64,000 nucleotides of DNA from Streptomyces actuosus. Lineage in GTDB: Bacteria > Actinomycetota > Actinomycetes > Streptomycetales > Streptomycetaceae. A program made the translations under genes and the position numbers. Each line of letters starts with the position of its first letter. The first letter of the stretch is position 1. Below, one piece after another: positions 8,999-18,192 of the stretch. The stretch is from NCBI RefSeq assembly GCF_016921115.1, contig NZ_JAFFZS010000019.1, positions 1 through 64,000 of the forward strand. Direction: 5' to 3'. A model generated the notes under the pieces. That model did not search any database. It was not told where the DNA came from and worked only from the letters and a program-made list of their open reading frames with translations.

Positions 8999-11900
8999 TC
9001 AGGCCAGCAACTCCACCTCCGCCAGCGTCGATCGGGCGTCCAGTACCAGCCGGTAGTGGCGCAGGGCGCGCGGCCGGGGGACCGAGAAGGCCCGGGTCTG
9101 CCGGTCCCAGCGGAAGGACTCGCCCGAGCGGCGGTCCAGGTCGCGCCAGCGCGTGCCGTCCTTCGAGCCCTGGAGCACCCAGCCGGTGGGCGCCTGTGCG
9201 CGGTCCGCGGAGGTCAGGGTGTACTGCACCGCTCTCGCGTCGGCGGTGACCGGCAGGTCCACCGCGGTCACCGCGGCCTCGGTCGCCGAGGTGTCGTCGA
9301 ACAGCGGTCCGTCGGCCTTCAGCACGTCGGCCCTGGGTTCCGGCACCCGGTCGTCCCGGGTGATCGACACCGGTCCCGCGTTCTTCCCGGTGCCCCAGGC
9401 CGACGGCCGCGGGCCCATGTCGAACTCCAGGACCCCGCCCTCGGCGATCAGCCGGTGGGGGAGCGCCGTCGACGTCCAGGTGCGGCCGTCGACCTTCACT
9501 CCCTGCACGTACACGTTGCGTGCGCTGTTCCGGGGCGCCTTGACCACCAGGTCGCGGCCGTTCTCCAGGTGCACGGTGGCCTGCCGGAACAGCGGGGAGC
9601 CGATCGCGTACTCGCCGCTGCCCATCACCAGGGGGTAGAAGCCGAGCGCGGAGAACAGGAACCACGCCGACTGCTCGCCGTTGTCCTCGTCGCCGTGGTA
9701 GCCCTGCCCGATCTCGCTGCCGACGTACAGCCGCGACAGCACCTCGCGCACCTTCGCCTGCGTCTTCCACGGCTGGCCGGCCGCGTCGTACATGTAGGCC
9801 ACGTGGTGCGCCACCTGGTTGGAGTGCCCGTACATGCCCATGCGGACGTCCCGCGCCTCGGTCATCTCGTGGATCACGCCGCCGTAGGAGCCGACGAGGT
9901 CCGGGGAGGCCGTCTCCGGGGTGGCGAAGTACGCGTCGAGCTTCTGCCCGAGCCCGGCCCGGCCGCCGTAGAGGTTGGCCAGTCCGCGGGAGTCCTGCGG
10001 GGCGGTGAAGGCGTACCCCCAGCCGTTGGTCTCGGTGTAGTCGTAGCCCCACACGCGCGGGTCGTACTGCGCGGAGTCCACCCGCCATGCGCCCGCGCGG
10101 TCGCGGCCCTGGAAGAACCCGGCCCGCGGATCGAAGAGTTCGACGTAGTCGCGGGCGCGGTTCAGGAAGTACGCGGCCTCCTCCCCGTAGCGCTTCTCAC
10201 CCGTCTCCCGGTGGAGCTTCTGCGCCATGCGCGCGATGCCGTAGTCGTTGAGGTGTCCCTCCAGCGCCCACGACAGGCCCTCGTGGGTGTCCGTGCTCGT
10301 GTAGCCGAGGAAGGGCGAGGTGGCCATGCCCTTGCGGCCCACGCCCGGGGACGGCGGGACGACGGTGGCGTTCTTCACCGCCGCGTCGTACGCCGCCTTC
10401 GCGTCGAAGTCGACGCCCTTGACGTAGGCGTCGGCGAACGCCACGTCGGACGAGGTGCCCGTCATCAGGTCCGCGTAGCCGGGGGAGGACCAGCGCGAGG
10501 TCCAGCCGCCGTCCTTGTACTGCTGCACGAAACCGTCCACCAGCTGCCCGGCCTGAGTGGGCGTCAGGAACGAGTACGCCGGCCAGGTCGTCCGGTACGT
10601 GTCCCAGAAGCCGTTGTTGACGTACACCTTCCCGTCGACGATCTTCGCGCCGGTGCGGGTCGGGGTGTCCGGACCGGTCATCGGGGAGAAGGGCGAGGCG
10701 TACCGGTGTCTCCCGCCCACCTTCTCGAAACCGGAGTTGGGGTACAGGTAGAGCCGGTACATGCTGGAGTACAGCGTGGTGAGCTGCTCCGGCGTCGCGC
10801 CCTCGACCTCGACCCGGCCGAGCAGGGCGTCCCACTGCCGCCGGGCGCGGTTCTTCACGGCGTCGAAGCCCGTGCCGTCGGGGATCTCCTGGCGCAGGTT
10901 GTCCCTGGCCTGGTCGATGCCGATGAGCGAGGTGGCCAGGCGCAGCGTGACGGTGCGTCCGGAGCCCGCGTCGAACCGCAGGAACCCGCGCACGCCGCTC
11001 GCGGAACCGTCGGTCACGGGACGGTCGAAGACGCCGTAGACGAACAGCCGTGTCGCTCCCGTCGACAGGCCGGACTTCACGTCGGAGTAGCCGGTGACGA
11101 TCCCGTGCTCCCGGTCGAGCGTCAGCCCCGCCTCCTCGGTGACGTTGTCGAAGACCACGCTCGCGTCGTCGCCGGGGTAGGTGAAGCGGAGCATCGCCGC
11201 GTGGTCGGTCGGTGTCATCTCGGCCCGCAGGCCGTTGTCGAAGCGGACCCCGTAGTAGTAGGGCCGGGCGGTCTCGTTCTCGTGCCGGAACGGCAGCGCG
11301 CGCTCCGTGCGGCCGGTGTCCGGGGAGCCGGTCGCGACCGACGGCATCACCTGGAAGGTCTGCCGGTCGCCCATCCAGGGGCTGGGCTCGTGACTTGCGC
11401 TGAAGGCCTGGATCGTGGGCAGGTTGTCCGCGTTGTTCCGGCGGGCGTAGTCGTAGAGCCAGCTGAGCGAGGAGGCGTTGGTCACCGGCGTCCAGAAGTT
11501 GAAGCCGTGCGGGACCGCCGTCGCCGGGAAGGTGTTCCCGCGGGAGAAGCCGCCGCTGGAGTTGGTACCGCGGGTGGTGACCGCGTAGTCCGACAGGTGC
11601 GCCCTGGGCCGTTCCCGCGGGACCGAGCGGATGCTCACGTCGTCCAGCCAGCCGCGGAACTTCGCCGGGCCCGCCGGGGAGTCGTACGCCACCAGGATCC
11701 GGTCGACGGTCTTCCCGGCCGCGACCGAGCCGATCGGGGCGTTCACGTCGTTCCACTGGTTGACGTAGAGCACCTTGGCCGCGCCCTGCCCCCGCGGGGT
11801 CAGCGGGAAGCCGTGCTGGTCGGTGGCGCCGAGGTCGCTGAGATAGGTGCCGTCGGTGAAGGCGAGGTCCACCGAGACGTTCGTGGCGTCGTAGTCGCGG

Positions 11901-12802
11901 GCGCCGTCCGTCATCGACGGGAAGATCCGGTACGCCAGGCGGGTGTCGCGGCCGACCCGGACGTCGACGTCGAAGACCTTGTTGTACGAGTACGCCCGCC
12001 CGTCGGCCGTGTGCCGGCCGGCGTAGCGCAGGGCCCGCTTCCCGGTGAAGCCGGCGCCCGCCTTGGCCGTGGGGGACCCGGCGGGGCCGCGGTCCACGAA
12101 CGACAGCATGTCCGGCGGAACGGGGCCGCCGGCGGTGCCGGTGGACAACTGCAGGTCGGCGAGTTGCAGGATGCCGGCGGCGCCGTTGTTGCGGGTGATG
12201 TCGAGGCGGAAGTGCCGGTAGTCGCCGACGGCGGCCGCGGGGAGGTCGTAGGTCTTCGTCTGGAACCGCTCGGCGAAGGTCTCGCCGGACCGGGTGTCCA
12301 GGGTCTTCCAGTCCGACCCGTCCATGGAACCCTTCAGTGTCCAGTCCTGCGGGTCGCGTTCCGCGTGGTCGTTGGCCGAAGTGAGGGCATATGTCACTAT
12401 CTTCTGCGGTTTGTCCAGGTCCAACTCCGCCCAGCCGGTGGGCTCGAACGTGAGCCACTTCGTGCCCGGCTCGCCGTCGACCAGGTTCTCCTTCACCTCG
12501 CCGGCGCCGGTGTTCTCGCCGCTCGCCCGTACGGCGGTGACGTGGTCGTTCACGTTGCCCGGAATGCCGGTGCTGTCACCGCCGTCCACGCCGGAGGCGC
12601 GCTTGCCGCCGTCGGCCGCCGTGTCGACCGTGCTGAGCCAGTCCGGGGCGGGGTCACCCGCCTCGAAGGACGAGGCGAACGACCGGGCGGCGGCCGGGGC
12701 GCGGTCGGGCAGGGCCACCGCCGTCCCCTGAGCGCCCACCGCCATGACGAAGGCGGCCGTCAAGGCGACCGCCGGTCCGTGTCCGTGCCGAGTTCCGAGC
12801 AT
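8999..12802 (-). CDS. Secreted GH92 alpha-mannosidase with discoidin-like modules
   Basis: Large extracellular glycosidase of 1267 residues. The ATG at 12802 follows a GGGAGGG ribosome site and begins a Sec signal (MLGTRHGHGPAVALTAAFVM to about residue 31). Domains in order: an F5/8-type-C module (about 80-220; 'WAELDLDKPQKIVTYALTSAND', then a strand-rich segment), a jelly-roll spacer (about 230-390), and a GH92 catalytic part (about 400-1110) with 'HLNDYGIARMAQKL' near 850 and the acidic motif GDEDNGEQSAW near 1035-1045. A second partial F5/8C-like module ends the protein ('TGWVLQGSKDGTRWRDLD'). GH92 enzymes are calcium-dependent exo-alpha-mannosidases, mostly alpha-1,2, releasing mannose from fungal or eukaryotic glycans. 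A LacI-type palindrome lies just upstream. Confidence 0.9.
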   Translation of the reverse strand: MLGTRHGHGPAVALTAAFVMAVGAQGTAVALPDRAPAAARSFASSFEAGDPAPDWLSTVDTAADGGKRASGVDGGDSTGIPGNVNDHVTAVRASGENTGAGEVKENLVDGEPGTKWLTFEPTGWAELDLDKPQKIVTYALTSANDHAERDPQDWTLKGSMDGSDWKTLDTRSGETFAERFQTKTYDLPAAAVGDYRHFRLDITRNNGAAGILQLADLQLSTGTAGGPVPPDMLSFVDRGPAGSPTAKAGAGFTGKRALRYAGRHTADGRAYSYNKVFDVDVRVGRDTRLAYRIFPSMTDGARDYDATNVSVDLAFTDGTYLSDLGATDQHGFPLTPRGQGAAKVLYVNQWNDVNAPIGSVAAGKTVDRILVAYDSPAGPAKFRGWLDDVSIRSVPRERPRAHLSDYAVTTRGTNSSGGFSRGNTFPATAVPHGFNFWTPVTNASSLSWLYDYARRNNADNLPTIQAFSASHEPSPWMGDRQTFQVMPSVATGSPDTGRTERALPFRHENETARPYYYGVRFDNGLRAEMTPTDHAAMLRFTYPGDDASVVFDNVTEEAGLTLDREHGIVTGYSDVKSGLSTGATRLFVYGVFDRPVTDGSASGVRGFLRFDAGSGRTVTLRLATSLIGIDQARDNLRQEIPDGTGFDAVKNRARRQWDALLGRVEVEGATPEQLTTLYSSMYRLYLYPNSGFEKVGGRHRYASPFSPMTGPDTPTRTGAKIVDGKVYVNNGFWDTYRTTWPAYSFLTPTQAGQLVDGFVQQYKDGGWTSRWSSPGYADLMTGTSSDVAFADAYVKGVDFDAKAAYDAAVKNATVVPPSPGVGRKGMATSPFLGYTSTDTHEGLSWALEGHLNDYGIARMAQKLHRETGEKRYGEEAAYFLNRARDYVELFDPRAGFFQGRDRAGAWRVDSAQYDPRVWGYDYTETNGWGYAFTAPQDSRGLANLYGGRAGLGQKLDAYFATPETASPDLVGSYGGVIHEMTEARDVRMGMYGHSNQVAHHVAYMYDAAGQPWKTQAKVREVLSRLYVGSEIGQGYHGDEDNGEQSAWFLFSALGFYPLVMGSGEYAIGSPLFRQATVHLENGRDLVVKAPRNSARNVYVQGVKVDGRTWTSTALPHRLIAEGGVLEFDMGPRPSAWGTGKNAGPVSITRDDRVPEPRADVLKADGPLFDDTSATEAAVTAVDLPVTADARAVQYTLTSADRAQAPTGWVLQGSKDGTRWRDLDRRSGESFRWDRQTRAFSVPRPRALRHYRLVLDARSTLAEVELLA

Positions 12803-12827
12803 CGTCAGGCACCCTCCCGCGCCGCTG

Positions 12828-12839
12828 GACAACGTTGTC
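12828..12839. promoter_or_regulatory. LacI-type operator candidate before the GH92 gene
   Basis: GACAACGTTGTC is a perfect 12-base palindrome with the central CG typical of LacI-family operators. It lies 26 bases upstream of the ATG, overlapping the expected transcription start region. No LacI gene is in the window. Confidence 0.55.
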
Positions 12840-13029
12840 AGGATCGCTGCGCAGGAACCAGTAGTGGGTCAAGTGCCCAGTGGTGTCAAGGGTGTTCGCT
12901 GCGCCATTCGGGGGCTGTGTCGCGAACTTTTCCGTCACGCGGTGCACAGGGTGCTCATATGTCCGCCAGGTCTCAACTCGGAAAAGACCGGCGGCCAACC
13001 TTGCATTCGATCTTGCTCCGCTGGCGGGA

Positions 13030-13045
13030 AGTGGACTATACCTGT
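13030..13045. promoter_or_regulatory. DasR-responsive-element-like site before ngcE
   Basis: AGTGGACTATACCTGT matches 12 of 16 positions of the recalled dre consensus AGTGGTCTAGACCACT. DasR represses GlcNAc and chitin-uptake genes and is released by glucosamine-6-phosphate. The position, 125 bases upstream of a chitobiose-type importer, fits. Confidence 0.6.
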
Positions 13046-13169
13046 CGGCGATTCGCACGATCCGCACTTCCTGCACGACCTTGCTTGCACCACCCTGCTT
13101 GACCTGACCGCGGTGCCGGGGAGGATCCGGTTCACCGCCTGAGTCCTGTGAGAAGGCGAGGACTTGAGC

Positions 13170-14627
13170 ATGGGATCCATCCCCGAAGAGAAGCACGGTT
13201 CACCCACCCCCGGCGCCGGCGTCGGGCGCCGCGATCTGATCAAGCGGTCCGCCGCGCTCGGCCTGGTCTCGGTGCCCGCGATGGGCCTGCTGTCCGCCTG
13301 CGCCAGTGGCGGTGGCGGCGATTCCGGTGACAACAACGCCAAGGGCAAGACCACCAAGGACAACCCCTTCGGCGTGCAGAAGAGCGGCAAGCTCGACGTC
13401 GTCATCTTCAAGGGCGGCTACGGCGACGACTACGCCAAGGCCTGGGAGGCGGATTTCCAGAAGAAGGTCGGCGTCACCTCCTCGCACACCGGCACCCAGG
13501 AGATCACGGGTAAACTCCAGCCGCGCTTCAACGCCGGCAACCCCCCGGACATCGTCGACGACTCCGGCGCGCAGAAGATCAAGATCGACGTGCTCTACAA
13601 GAACGGCCAGTTGCTCGACCTGGCCGAGGTGCTCGACGCGCCCTCCGTCGACGACCCGGACAAGAAGGTCCGCGACACCCTGATCCCCGGCACCCTCGAC
13701 CCGGGCCTGCAGGAGGGCAAGGTCGTCGCCCTCAACTACATCTACACGGTGTGGGGTCTGTGGTACTCCGGCAAGCTCTTCAAGGAGAAGGGCTGGGAGG
13801 AGCCGAAGACCTGGGACGACTTCCTCGCCCTCTGCAAGGACGCCAAGTCGCAGGGCATCGGCGGCCTCGCCCACCAGGGCAAGTACCCGTACTACATCAA
13901 CGTCGCCATCATGGACCTGATCGCCAAGCAGGGCGGCCTGGACGCCATGAAGGCGATCGACAACCTCGACCCCAAGGCGTTCGTCGGCTCCGACGCCGCG
14001 CAGGCGGGCGTCGAGGCCATCTACGAGGTCGTCGAGAAGGGCTACCTCATGCCCGGCACCAACGGCCTGACCCACACCGAGTCGCAGACCCGTTGGAACC
14101 AGTACAAAGCCGCCTTCATCACCTGCGGCTCCTGGCTGGAGAACGAGCAGCTGAAGCAGACCCCGCCGGACTTCGACATGAAGTTCATGCCGATGCCGGT
14201 GCTGACCGGCAGCGCGCTGCCCTACGAGGCGATCCGAGCCGGCTCCGGCGAGCCGTTCATCATCCCCGCCAAGGCCGGCAACCTGCCCGCCGCCAAGGAG
14301 TTCATGCGGCGGATGCTCTCCCGCGAGTGGTCCACGCTGTTCGCCAAGGAGGCCAACTCGCTGACCATCCTCAAGGACGGCGTCGACCCCAGCGTGCAAC
14401 TGCGCCCCGGCACCCAGTCCACGGTCGAGGTCTCCAAGGCGGCCGGCGACAACACCTTCCGCTACCTGTACACCGAGTGGTACAGCGAGATGGACACCGC
14501 CATCCAGAACGCCTCCAACGAGCTGATGGCCAAGCGCATCCAGCCCAAGGAATGGCTGAAGCGGGCCCAGGCCGCCGTCGACAAGGCCGCGAAGGACCCG
14601 GCGGCCAAGAAGAACCACCGCGACTGA
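13170..14627 (+). CDS. ngcE: ABC importer sugar-binding lipoprotein, NgcE-type
   Basis: Extracellular solute-binding lipoprotein (family 1 fold), 485 residues, that presents sugar to the permeases encoded next. The N-terminus carries both a twin-arginine motif (RRDLIK, Arg20-Arg21) and a lipobox LSAC with Cys44, so it is predicted to leave folded through Tat and then be lipidated. ATG 13170 is chosen over the in-frame TTG at 13164 because GAGG at 13158-13161 is better spaced for it. Gene order and the ROK gene that follows match S. coelicolor SCO6005, reported as a low-affinity binding protein for N,N'-diacetylchitobiose. The product here is therefore probably a chitobiose/GlcNAc binder, by synteny rather than by visible ligand residues. 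Confidence 0.88.
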   Translation: MGSIPEEKHGSPTPGAGVGRRDLIKRSAALGLVSVPAMGLLSACASGGGGDSGDNNAKGKTTKDNPFGVQKSGKLDVVIFKGGYGDDYAKAWEADFQKKVGVTSSHTGTQEITGKLQPRFNAGNPPDIVDDSGAQKIKIDVLYKNGQLLDLAEVLDAPSVDDPDKKVRDTLIPGTLDPGLQEGKVVALNYIYTVWGLWYSGKLFKEKGWEEPKTWDDFLALCKDAKSQGIGGLAHQGKYPYYINVAIMDLIAKQGGLDAMKAIDNLDPKAFVGSDAAQAGVEAIYEVVEKGYLMPGTNGLTHTESQTRWNQYKAAFITCGSWLENEQLKQTPPDFDMKFMPMPVLTGSALPYEAIRAGSGEPFIIPAKAGNLPAAKEFMRRMLSREWSTLFAKEANSLTILKDGVDPSVQLRPGTQSTVEVSKAAGDNTFRYLYTEWYSEMDTAIQNASNELMAKRIQPKEWLKRAQAAVDKAAKDPAAKKNHRD

Positions 14628-14640
14628 GCAGGTCGGGTGA

Positions 14641-14750
14641 AGTCCACCGCGGTTCGGCTGCGTCCCGGAGGGGCGCGGGGAACCGCGCGACCGGCCACGA
14701 CGGCTCTGCGGTCGACGGACCTCATACCACGGCACTTCCGCGGAGTGCTC
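14641..14750 (+). repeat. Dispersed 110-bp hairpin repeat, copy 1
   Basis: This copy reads GTCCACCGCGGTTCGGCTGC, a short hairpin (GTCCCGGAGGGGCGC), GGGGAACCGCGCGACCGGCC, then CACGACGGCTCTGCGGTCGA and onward to about 14750. It sits between ngcE and ngcF, 13 bases after the ngcE stop. Copies at 23829-23938 and 52005-52114 are close matches in the opposite orientation. The core is, from memory, common between genes throughout Streptomyces genomes. Confidence 0.85.
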
Positions 14751-14839
14751 GATGCCGCAAGCCAGGTCACTGGCTCGGCCCGGCCGCGCCCCCTCCACCG
14801 GGGCGCGGCCACCGACCGGACAGCAGGGGCAGGAACGCC

Positions 14840-15769
14840 ATGCGCAAAGGGCAGTACCGGTTCGTCGCGGGATTTCTCCTCGTCCCCGTGGCGCTCTATC
14901 TGATTTTCGTCATCTGGCCCTACGTCCAGACGTTCGGCTATTCGCTGACCGACTGGAAGGGGCAGTCGCAGAACTTCTCGTTCGTCGGCCTGGACAACTA
15001 CAAGGCGCTGCTGAAGGACGACATCTTCACCGGGGCCATCTGGCACAACATCCTGTTCCTGGTGTTCATCCCGGTGATCACCATCCTGCTCGCGCTCTTC
15101 TTCGCGTTCATGCTGAACGCGGGCGGACGCAGCCGTGCGGGCGGGGTCAAGGGTGTCGCCGGATCGAGGTTCTACAAAGTCGTCTACTTCTTCCCCCAGG
15201 TGCTGTCACTGGCCATTCTCGCGGTGCTGTTCGGCGCCGTGTACCGCAGTGACAACGGCGGCATGCTCAACGGCATCCTGATCAAACTCGGCCTGGTCGA
15301 CGCGGGCAGTCCCGTGGAATGGCTGAACGAGCCGAACATCGTGCTGTGGGCACTGATCGCGGTCGTGGTCTGGCACGGCGTCGGTTTCTACCTGGTGCTG
15401 TTCTCCGCCGCCATGCAGTCCATTCCGCGGGACATCTACGAGGCCGCGCTCATCGACGGCGCCGGCCGCGCCCAGTCCTTCTTCCGCATCACCCTGCCGC
15501 TGCTGTGGGACGCGGTGCAGACCGCCTGGGTCTACCTGGGCATCGCGGCGATGGACATGTTCATCCTCGTCTCCACCATGACCTCGGGCGACTACGGCGG
15601 TGGCCCCGACCACCACAGCGAGGTCATGGCGACGGTGATGATGCGCAACTTCCTCTATTACGGCAAGAGCGGCTACGCCTGCGCCATGGGCGTCGTCATG
15701 CTGCTGCTCACCCTGATCGTGTCCGTGGTGATGCTGCGCGCCACCCGCCGCGAGCGCATCGAGTTCTGA
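14840..15769 (+). CDS. ngcF: ABC importer permease, NgcF-type
   Basis: First membrane subunit of the NgcEFG-type importer, 309 residues with six predicted helices, the first at about residues 9-31 (FVAGFLLVPVALYLIFVIWP). The coupling loop that docks on the ATPase is present: EAALIDGAGRAQSFFRITLP, the EAA motif of the MalF/MalG permease family. The ATG at 14840 follows AGGAA by five bases. No ATPase gene is in this operon. In Streptomyces such importers commonly share the general ATPase MsiK, encoded elsewhere. It is separated from ngcE by 212 bases that include a repeat hairpin, so the binding protein may be expressed at a higher level. Confidence 0.92.
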   Translation: MRKGQYRFVAGFLLVPVALYLIFVIWPYVQTFGYSLTDWKGQSQNFSFVGLDNYKALLKDDIFTGAIWHNILFLVFIPVITILLALFFAFMLNAGGRSRAGGVKGVAGSRFYKVVYFFPQVLSLAILAVLFGAVYRSDNGGMLNGILIKLGLVDAGSPVEWLNEPNIVLWALIAVVVWHGVGFYLVLFSAAMQSIPRDIYEAALIDGAGRAQSFFRITLPLLWDAVQTAWVYLGIAAMDMFILVSTMTSGDYGGGPDHHSEVMATVMMRNFLYYGKSGYACAMGVVMLLLTLIVSVVMLRATRRERIEF

Positions 15770-15784
15770 GCGGGAGAGACGACG

Positions 15785-16708
15785 ATGAGTGCACCCATCA
15801 AGGAGACGTCCGCCATCCCCGCCCAGCGGGGCGTGGACAAGGTGCCGGCGCACACCGGCGACAAGCGCGACGAGGGCGTCGTCCTGAACGTCTTCTCGCA
15901 CGGCTTCCTCGCCCTGTGGGCCCTGCTGATCGTGCTGCCGCTGCTGTGGCTGGTGCTCAGCGCCTTCAAGACCGACGCCCAGATCGGCGGCTCCGCCTTC
16001 GGCTGGCCGCAGCACTGGTCCCTGGACGTCTTCGGCCGCGCCTGGGACAAGGGCATCGGCGACTACTTCCTGAACACCGTCATCGTGCTGGTCTTCTCCG
16101 TGCCGCTGACGATGCTCCTCGGCTCCATGGCCGCGTACGTGCTGGCCCGCTACCGCTTCTGGGGCAACCGGCTGCTGTACTACTTCTTCGTCGCGGGCGC
16201 GATGTTCCCGGTGTTCCTGGCCCTGGTCCCGTTGTTCTTCATGGTCAAGCGGCTGGACATGCTCAACACCTACCAGGGCCTGGTCCTGGTGTACGTCGCC
16301 TACTCGCTGCCGTTCACCGTCTTCTTCATGCACGCCTTCTTCCGGACCCTGCCCTCGGCGGTGTTCGAGGCGGCCGTCCTGGACGGTGCCTCGCACAGCC
16401 GGACCTTCTTCCAGGTCATGCTGCCGATGGCCAAACCGGGTCTGCTCAGCGTCGGCATCTTCAACATGCTGGGGCAGTGGAACCAGTTCATCCTGCCCAC
16501 CGTGCTGATGCAGCCGCAGAGCGGCGACGACCCCGAGCGGTACGTCCTCACCCAGGGCCTGATCCAGCTGCAACAGCAGCAGGGGTACGCCACCGACCTG
16601 CCGGTGCTGTTCGCCGGCGTCACCATCGCCATGATCCCGATGCTCGTGGTGTACCTGTCCTTCCAGCGTCAGGTCCAGGCGGGCCTGACCTCGGCGACCC
16701 TGAAGTAG
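15785..16708 (+). CDS. ngcG: ABC importer permease, NgcG-type
   Basis: Second permease, 307 residues, of the MalG type. It has a longer N-terminal cytoplasmic tail of about 38 residues, then six helices, with the coupling motif EAAVLDGASHSRTFFQVMLP in the expected position. The ATG at 15785 is preceded by GGGAGAG, only 15 bases after ngcF, so the two are co-translated in one transcript. A strong terminator follows at 16786-16814, ending the operon before rok7B7. Confidence 0.93.
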   Translation: MSAPIKETSAIPAQRGVDKVPAHTGDKRDEGVVLNVFSHGFLALWALLIVLPLLWLVLSAFKTDAQIGGSAFGWPQHWSLDVFGRAWDKGIGDYFLNTVIVLVFSVPLTMLLGSMAAYVLARYRFWGNRLLYYFFVAGAMFPVFLALVPLFFMVKRLDMLNTYQGLVLVYVAYSLPFTVFFMHAFFRTLPSAVFEAAVLDGASHSRTFFQVMLPMAKPGLLSVGIFNMLGQWNQFILPTVLMQPQSGDDPERYVLTQGLIQLQQQQGYATDLPVLFAGVTIAMIPMLVVYLSFQRQVQAGLTSATLK

Positions 16709-16785
16709 GGCATACCGGCCGGTGGAGCCTCCGCCGCCGCGTCGGCGTCCCGCCGTCGGCATGGCGCTCCGCAGCCGCCCGTGTG

Positions 16786-16814
16786 CGCGCCGTCCCCGGA
16801 TCGGGGGCGGCGCG
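16786..16814 (+). terminator. Terminator of the ngcEFG operon
   Basis: CGCGCCGTCCCCG pairs with CGGGGGCGGCGCG through a three-base loop (one G:T pair), about 78 bases past the ngcG stop. It is a compact and very stable hairpin. Confidence 0.75.
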
Positions 16815-16840
16815 TTCCGGTGTGTGCACTATCGCGGAAA

Positions 16841-16875
16841 CTGTTCAACCTCTTGACGGGAGGCAACCCGAACAG
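16841..16875. promoter_or_regulatory. Dyad in the rok7B7 promoter region
   Basis: CTGTTC (16841-16846) and GAACAG (16870-16875) are inverted arms around a -35-like CTCTTGACG. Inner CCTC/GAGG arms extend the symmetry. The same CTTGACG word occurs in the site before xylF, so an autoregulatory ROK site is possible. Confidence 0.4.
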
Positions 16876-16946
16876 CTCAGCTTAGAGTTCACTAGTTGGA
16901 CATGGACGGGGCCTCATCGAAGCGGCCCCGCGCGCAGGAGGTCGTC

Positions 16947-18158
16947 GTGGAGACTCCGGGGTCGCAGTCGTCGCTGCACCGAGCCAACCTGGAACGGGTC
17001 GTACGCGCCGTGCGACTGGCGGGATCCCTCACCCAGGCGGAGATCGCCAGGACCACCGGCCTGTCGGCGGCCACGGTCTCCAATATCGTCCGAGAACTGA
17101 AGGACGGGGGGACGGTCGAGGTCACACCCACCTCGTCGGGCGGGAGACGGGCCCGCAGCGTCTCGCTGAGCGGGGACGCCGGCATCGTGATCGGGGTGGA
17201 CTTCGGCCATACGCACCTACGGGTGGCCATCGGCAACCTGGCCCACCAGGTGCTGGCCGAGGAGTCCGAACCGTTGGACGTCGACGCCTCTGCCCGGGAG
17301 GGCTTCGACCGGGCGGAAGAGCTGGTCAGCCGCCTGATCGCGGCAACGGGGGTCGACCGGTCGAAGATCGCCGGGGTGGGCCTCGGCGTGCCCGGCCCGA
17401 TCGACGTCGAGTCCGGCACCCTGGGGTCCACCGCGATCCTGCCCGGCTGGAGCGGCACCAAGCCCGCCGAGGAGCTGCGGGAGCGGCTGGGCGTGCCCGT
17501 GCACGTGGACAACGACGCCAACCTGGGGGCCCTGGGTGAGATGGTCTGGGGGGCCGGACGGGGCGTGCGTGATCTTGCCTACATCAAGGTCGCGAGCGGT
17601 GTCGGCGCCGGTCTGGTGATCGAGGGGAAGATCTATCGGGGCCCCGGCGGGACCGCAGGAGAAATCGGACATATTACACTCGATGAATCCGGCCCGGTCT
17701 GCCGCTGTGGAAACCGGGGCTGCCTGGAGACGTTCGCGGCCGCGCGCTATGTGCTGCCGCTTCTCCAGTCCAGCCACGGTACCGACCTGACGATGGAAGG
17801 CGTCGTACGACTGGCCAGGGACGGAGACCCGGGCTGTCGTCGGGTGATCGCCGACGTAGGCCGCCACATCGGCATGGGAGTAGCCAACCTGTGCAACCTT
17901 CTGAACCCGAGCAGGGTGGTCCTCGGCGGTGATCTTGCCGAGGCCGGTGAGCTGGTGCTCGGGCCGATCAGGGAGTCTGTCGGCCGCTATGCGATCCCCA
18001 GTGCGGCCCGCCAACTCTCCGTTCTCCCCGGGGCTCTCGGGGGTCGTGCGGAGGTGCTCGGAGCGCTTGCCCTCGCACTCAGCGAGATGGGCGATTCGAC
18101 GCTTTTGGACGGAAGTGGAGCCGGTGCCCTGCCTGTGGCGGCACCTGCCTTCACTTAG
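16947..18158 (+). CDS. rok7B7: ROK-family transcriptional regulator Rok7B7
   Basis: A 403-residue regulator. The winged HTH is at residues 29-50 (TQAEIARTTGLSAATVSNIV). The ROK (sugar-kinase-like) domain starts near 77 with DFGHTHLRVAIG. The ROK zinc site is intact: His242 in GEIGH and CxCGxxGC with Cys252, Cys254 and Cys259. The GTG at 16947 is preferred because AGGAGG lies five bases upstream; in-frame codons at 16896-16904 have no ribosome site. It lies directly upstream of xylFGH, as in S. coelicolor SCO6008, where Rok7B7 has been linked to xylose transport control, carbon catabolite control and antibiotic production. Whether it binds sugar or still phosphorylates it cannot be judged from sequence alone. 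Confidence 0.93.
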   Translation: METPGSQSSLHRANLERVVRAVRLAGSLTQAEIARTTGLSAATVSNIVRELKDGGTVEVTPTSSGGRRARSVSLSGDAGIVIGVDFGHTHLRVAIGNLAHQVLAEESEPLDVDASAREGFDRAEELVSRLIAATGVDRSKIAGVGLGVPGPIDVESGTLGSTAILPGWSGTKPAEELRERLGVPVHVDNDANLGALGEMVWGAGRGVRDLAYIKVASGVGAGLVIEGKIYRGPGGTAGEIGHITLDESGPVCRCGNRGCLETFAAARYVLPLLQSSHGTDLTMEGVVRLARDGDPGCRRVIADVGRHIGMGVANLCNLLNPSRVVLGGDLAEAGELVLGPIRESVGRYAIPSAARQLSVLPGALGGRAEVLGALALALSEMGDSTLLDGSGAGALPVAAPAFT

Positions 18159-18192
18159 AGAACGGATGGCACCGTTGCCAACCCGTTAAGGA

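Larger units (their letters stand above)
12803..13169. other. Divergent regulatory region between GH92 and ngcE
   Basis: No gene is supported. The region holds the GACAACGTTGTC palindrome next to the mannosidase start and a DasR-like site on the ngcE side. Confidence 0.5.

Noticed and set aside
7892..13102. 1736-residue open frame opposite the mannosidase and small secreted gene
   Set aside because: It lies antisense to two well-supported genes, with shadow composition and no ribosome site.
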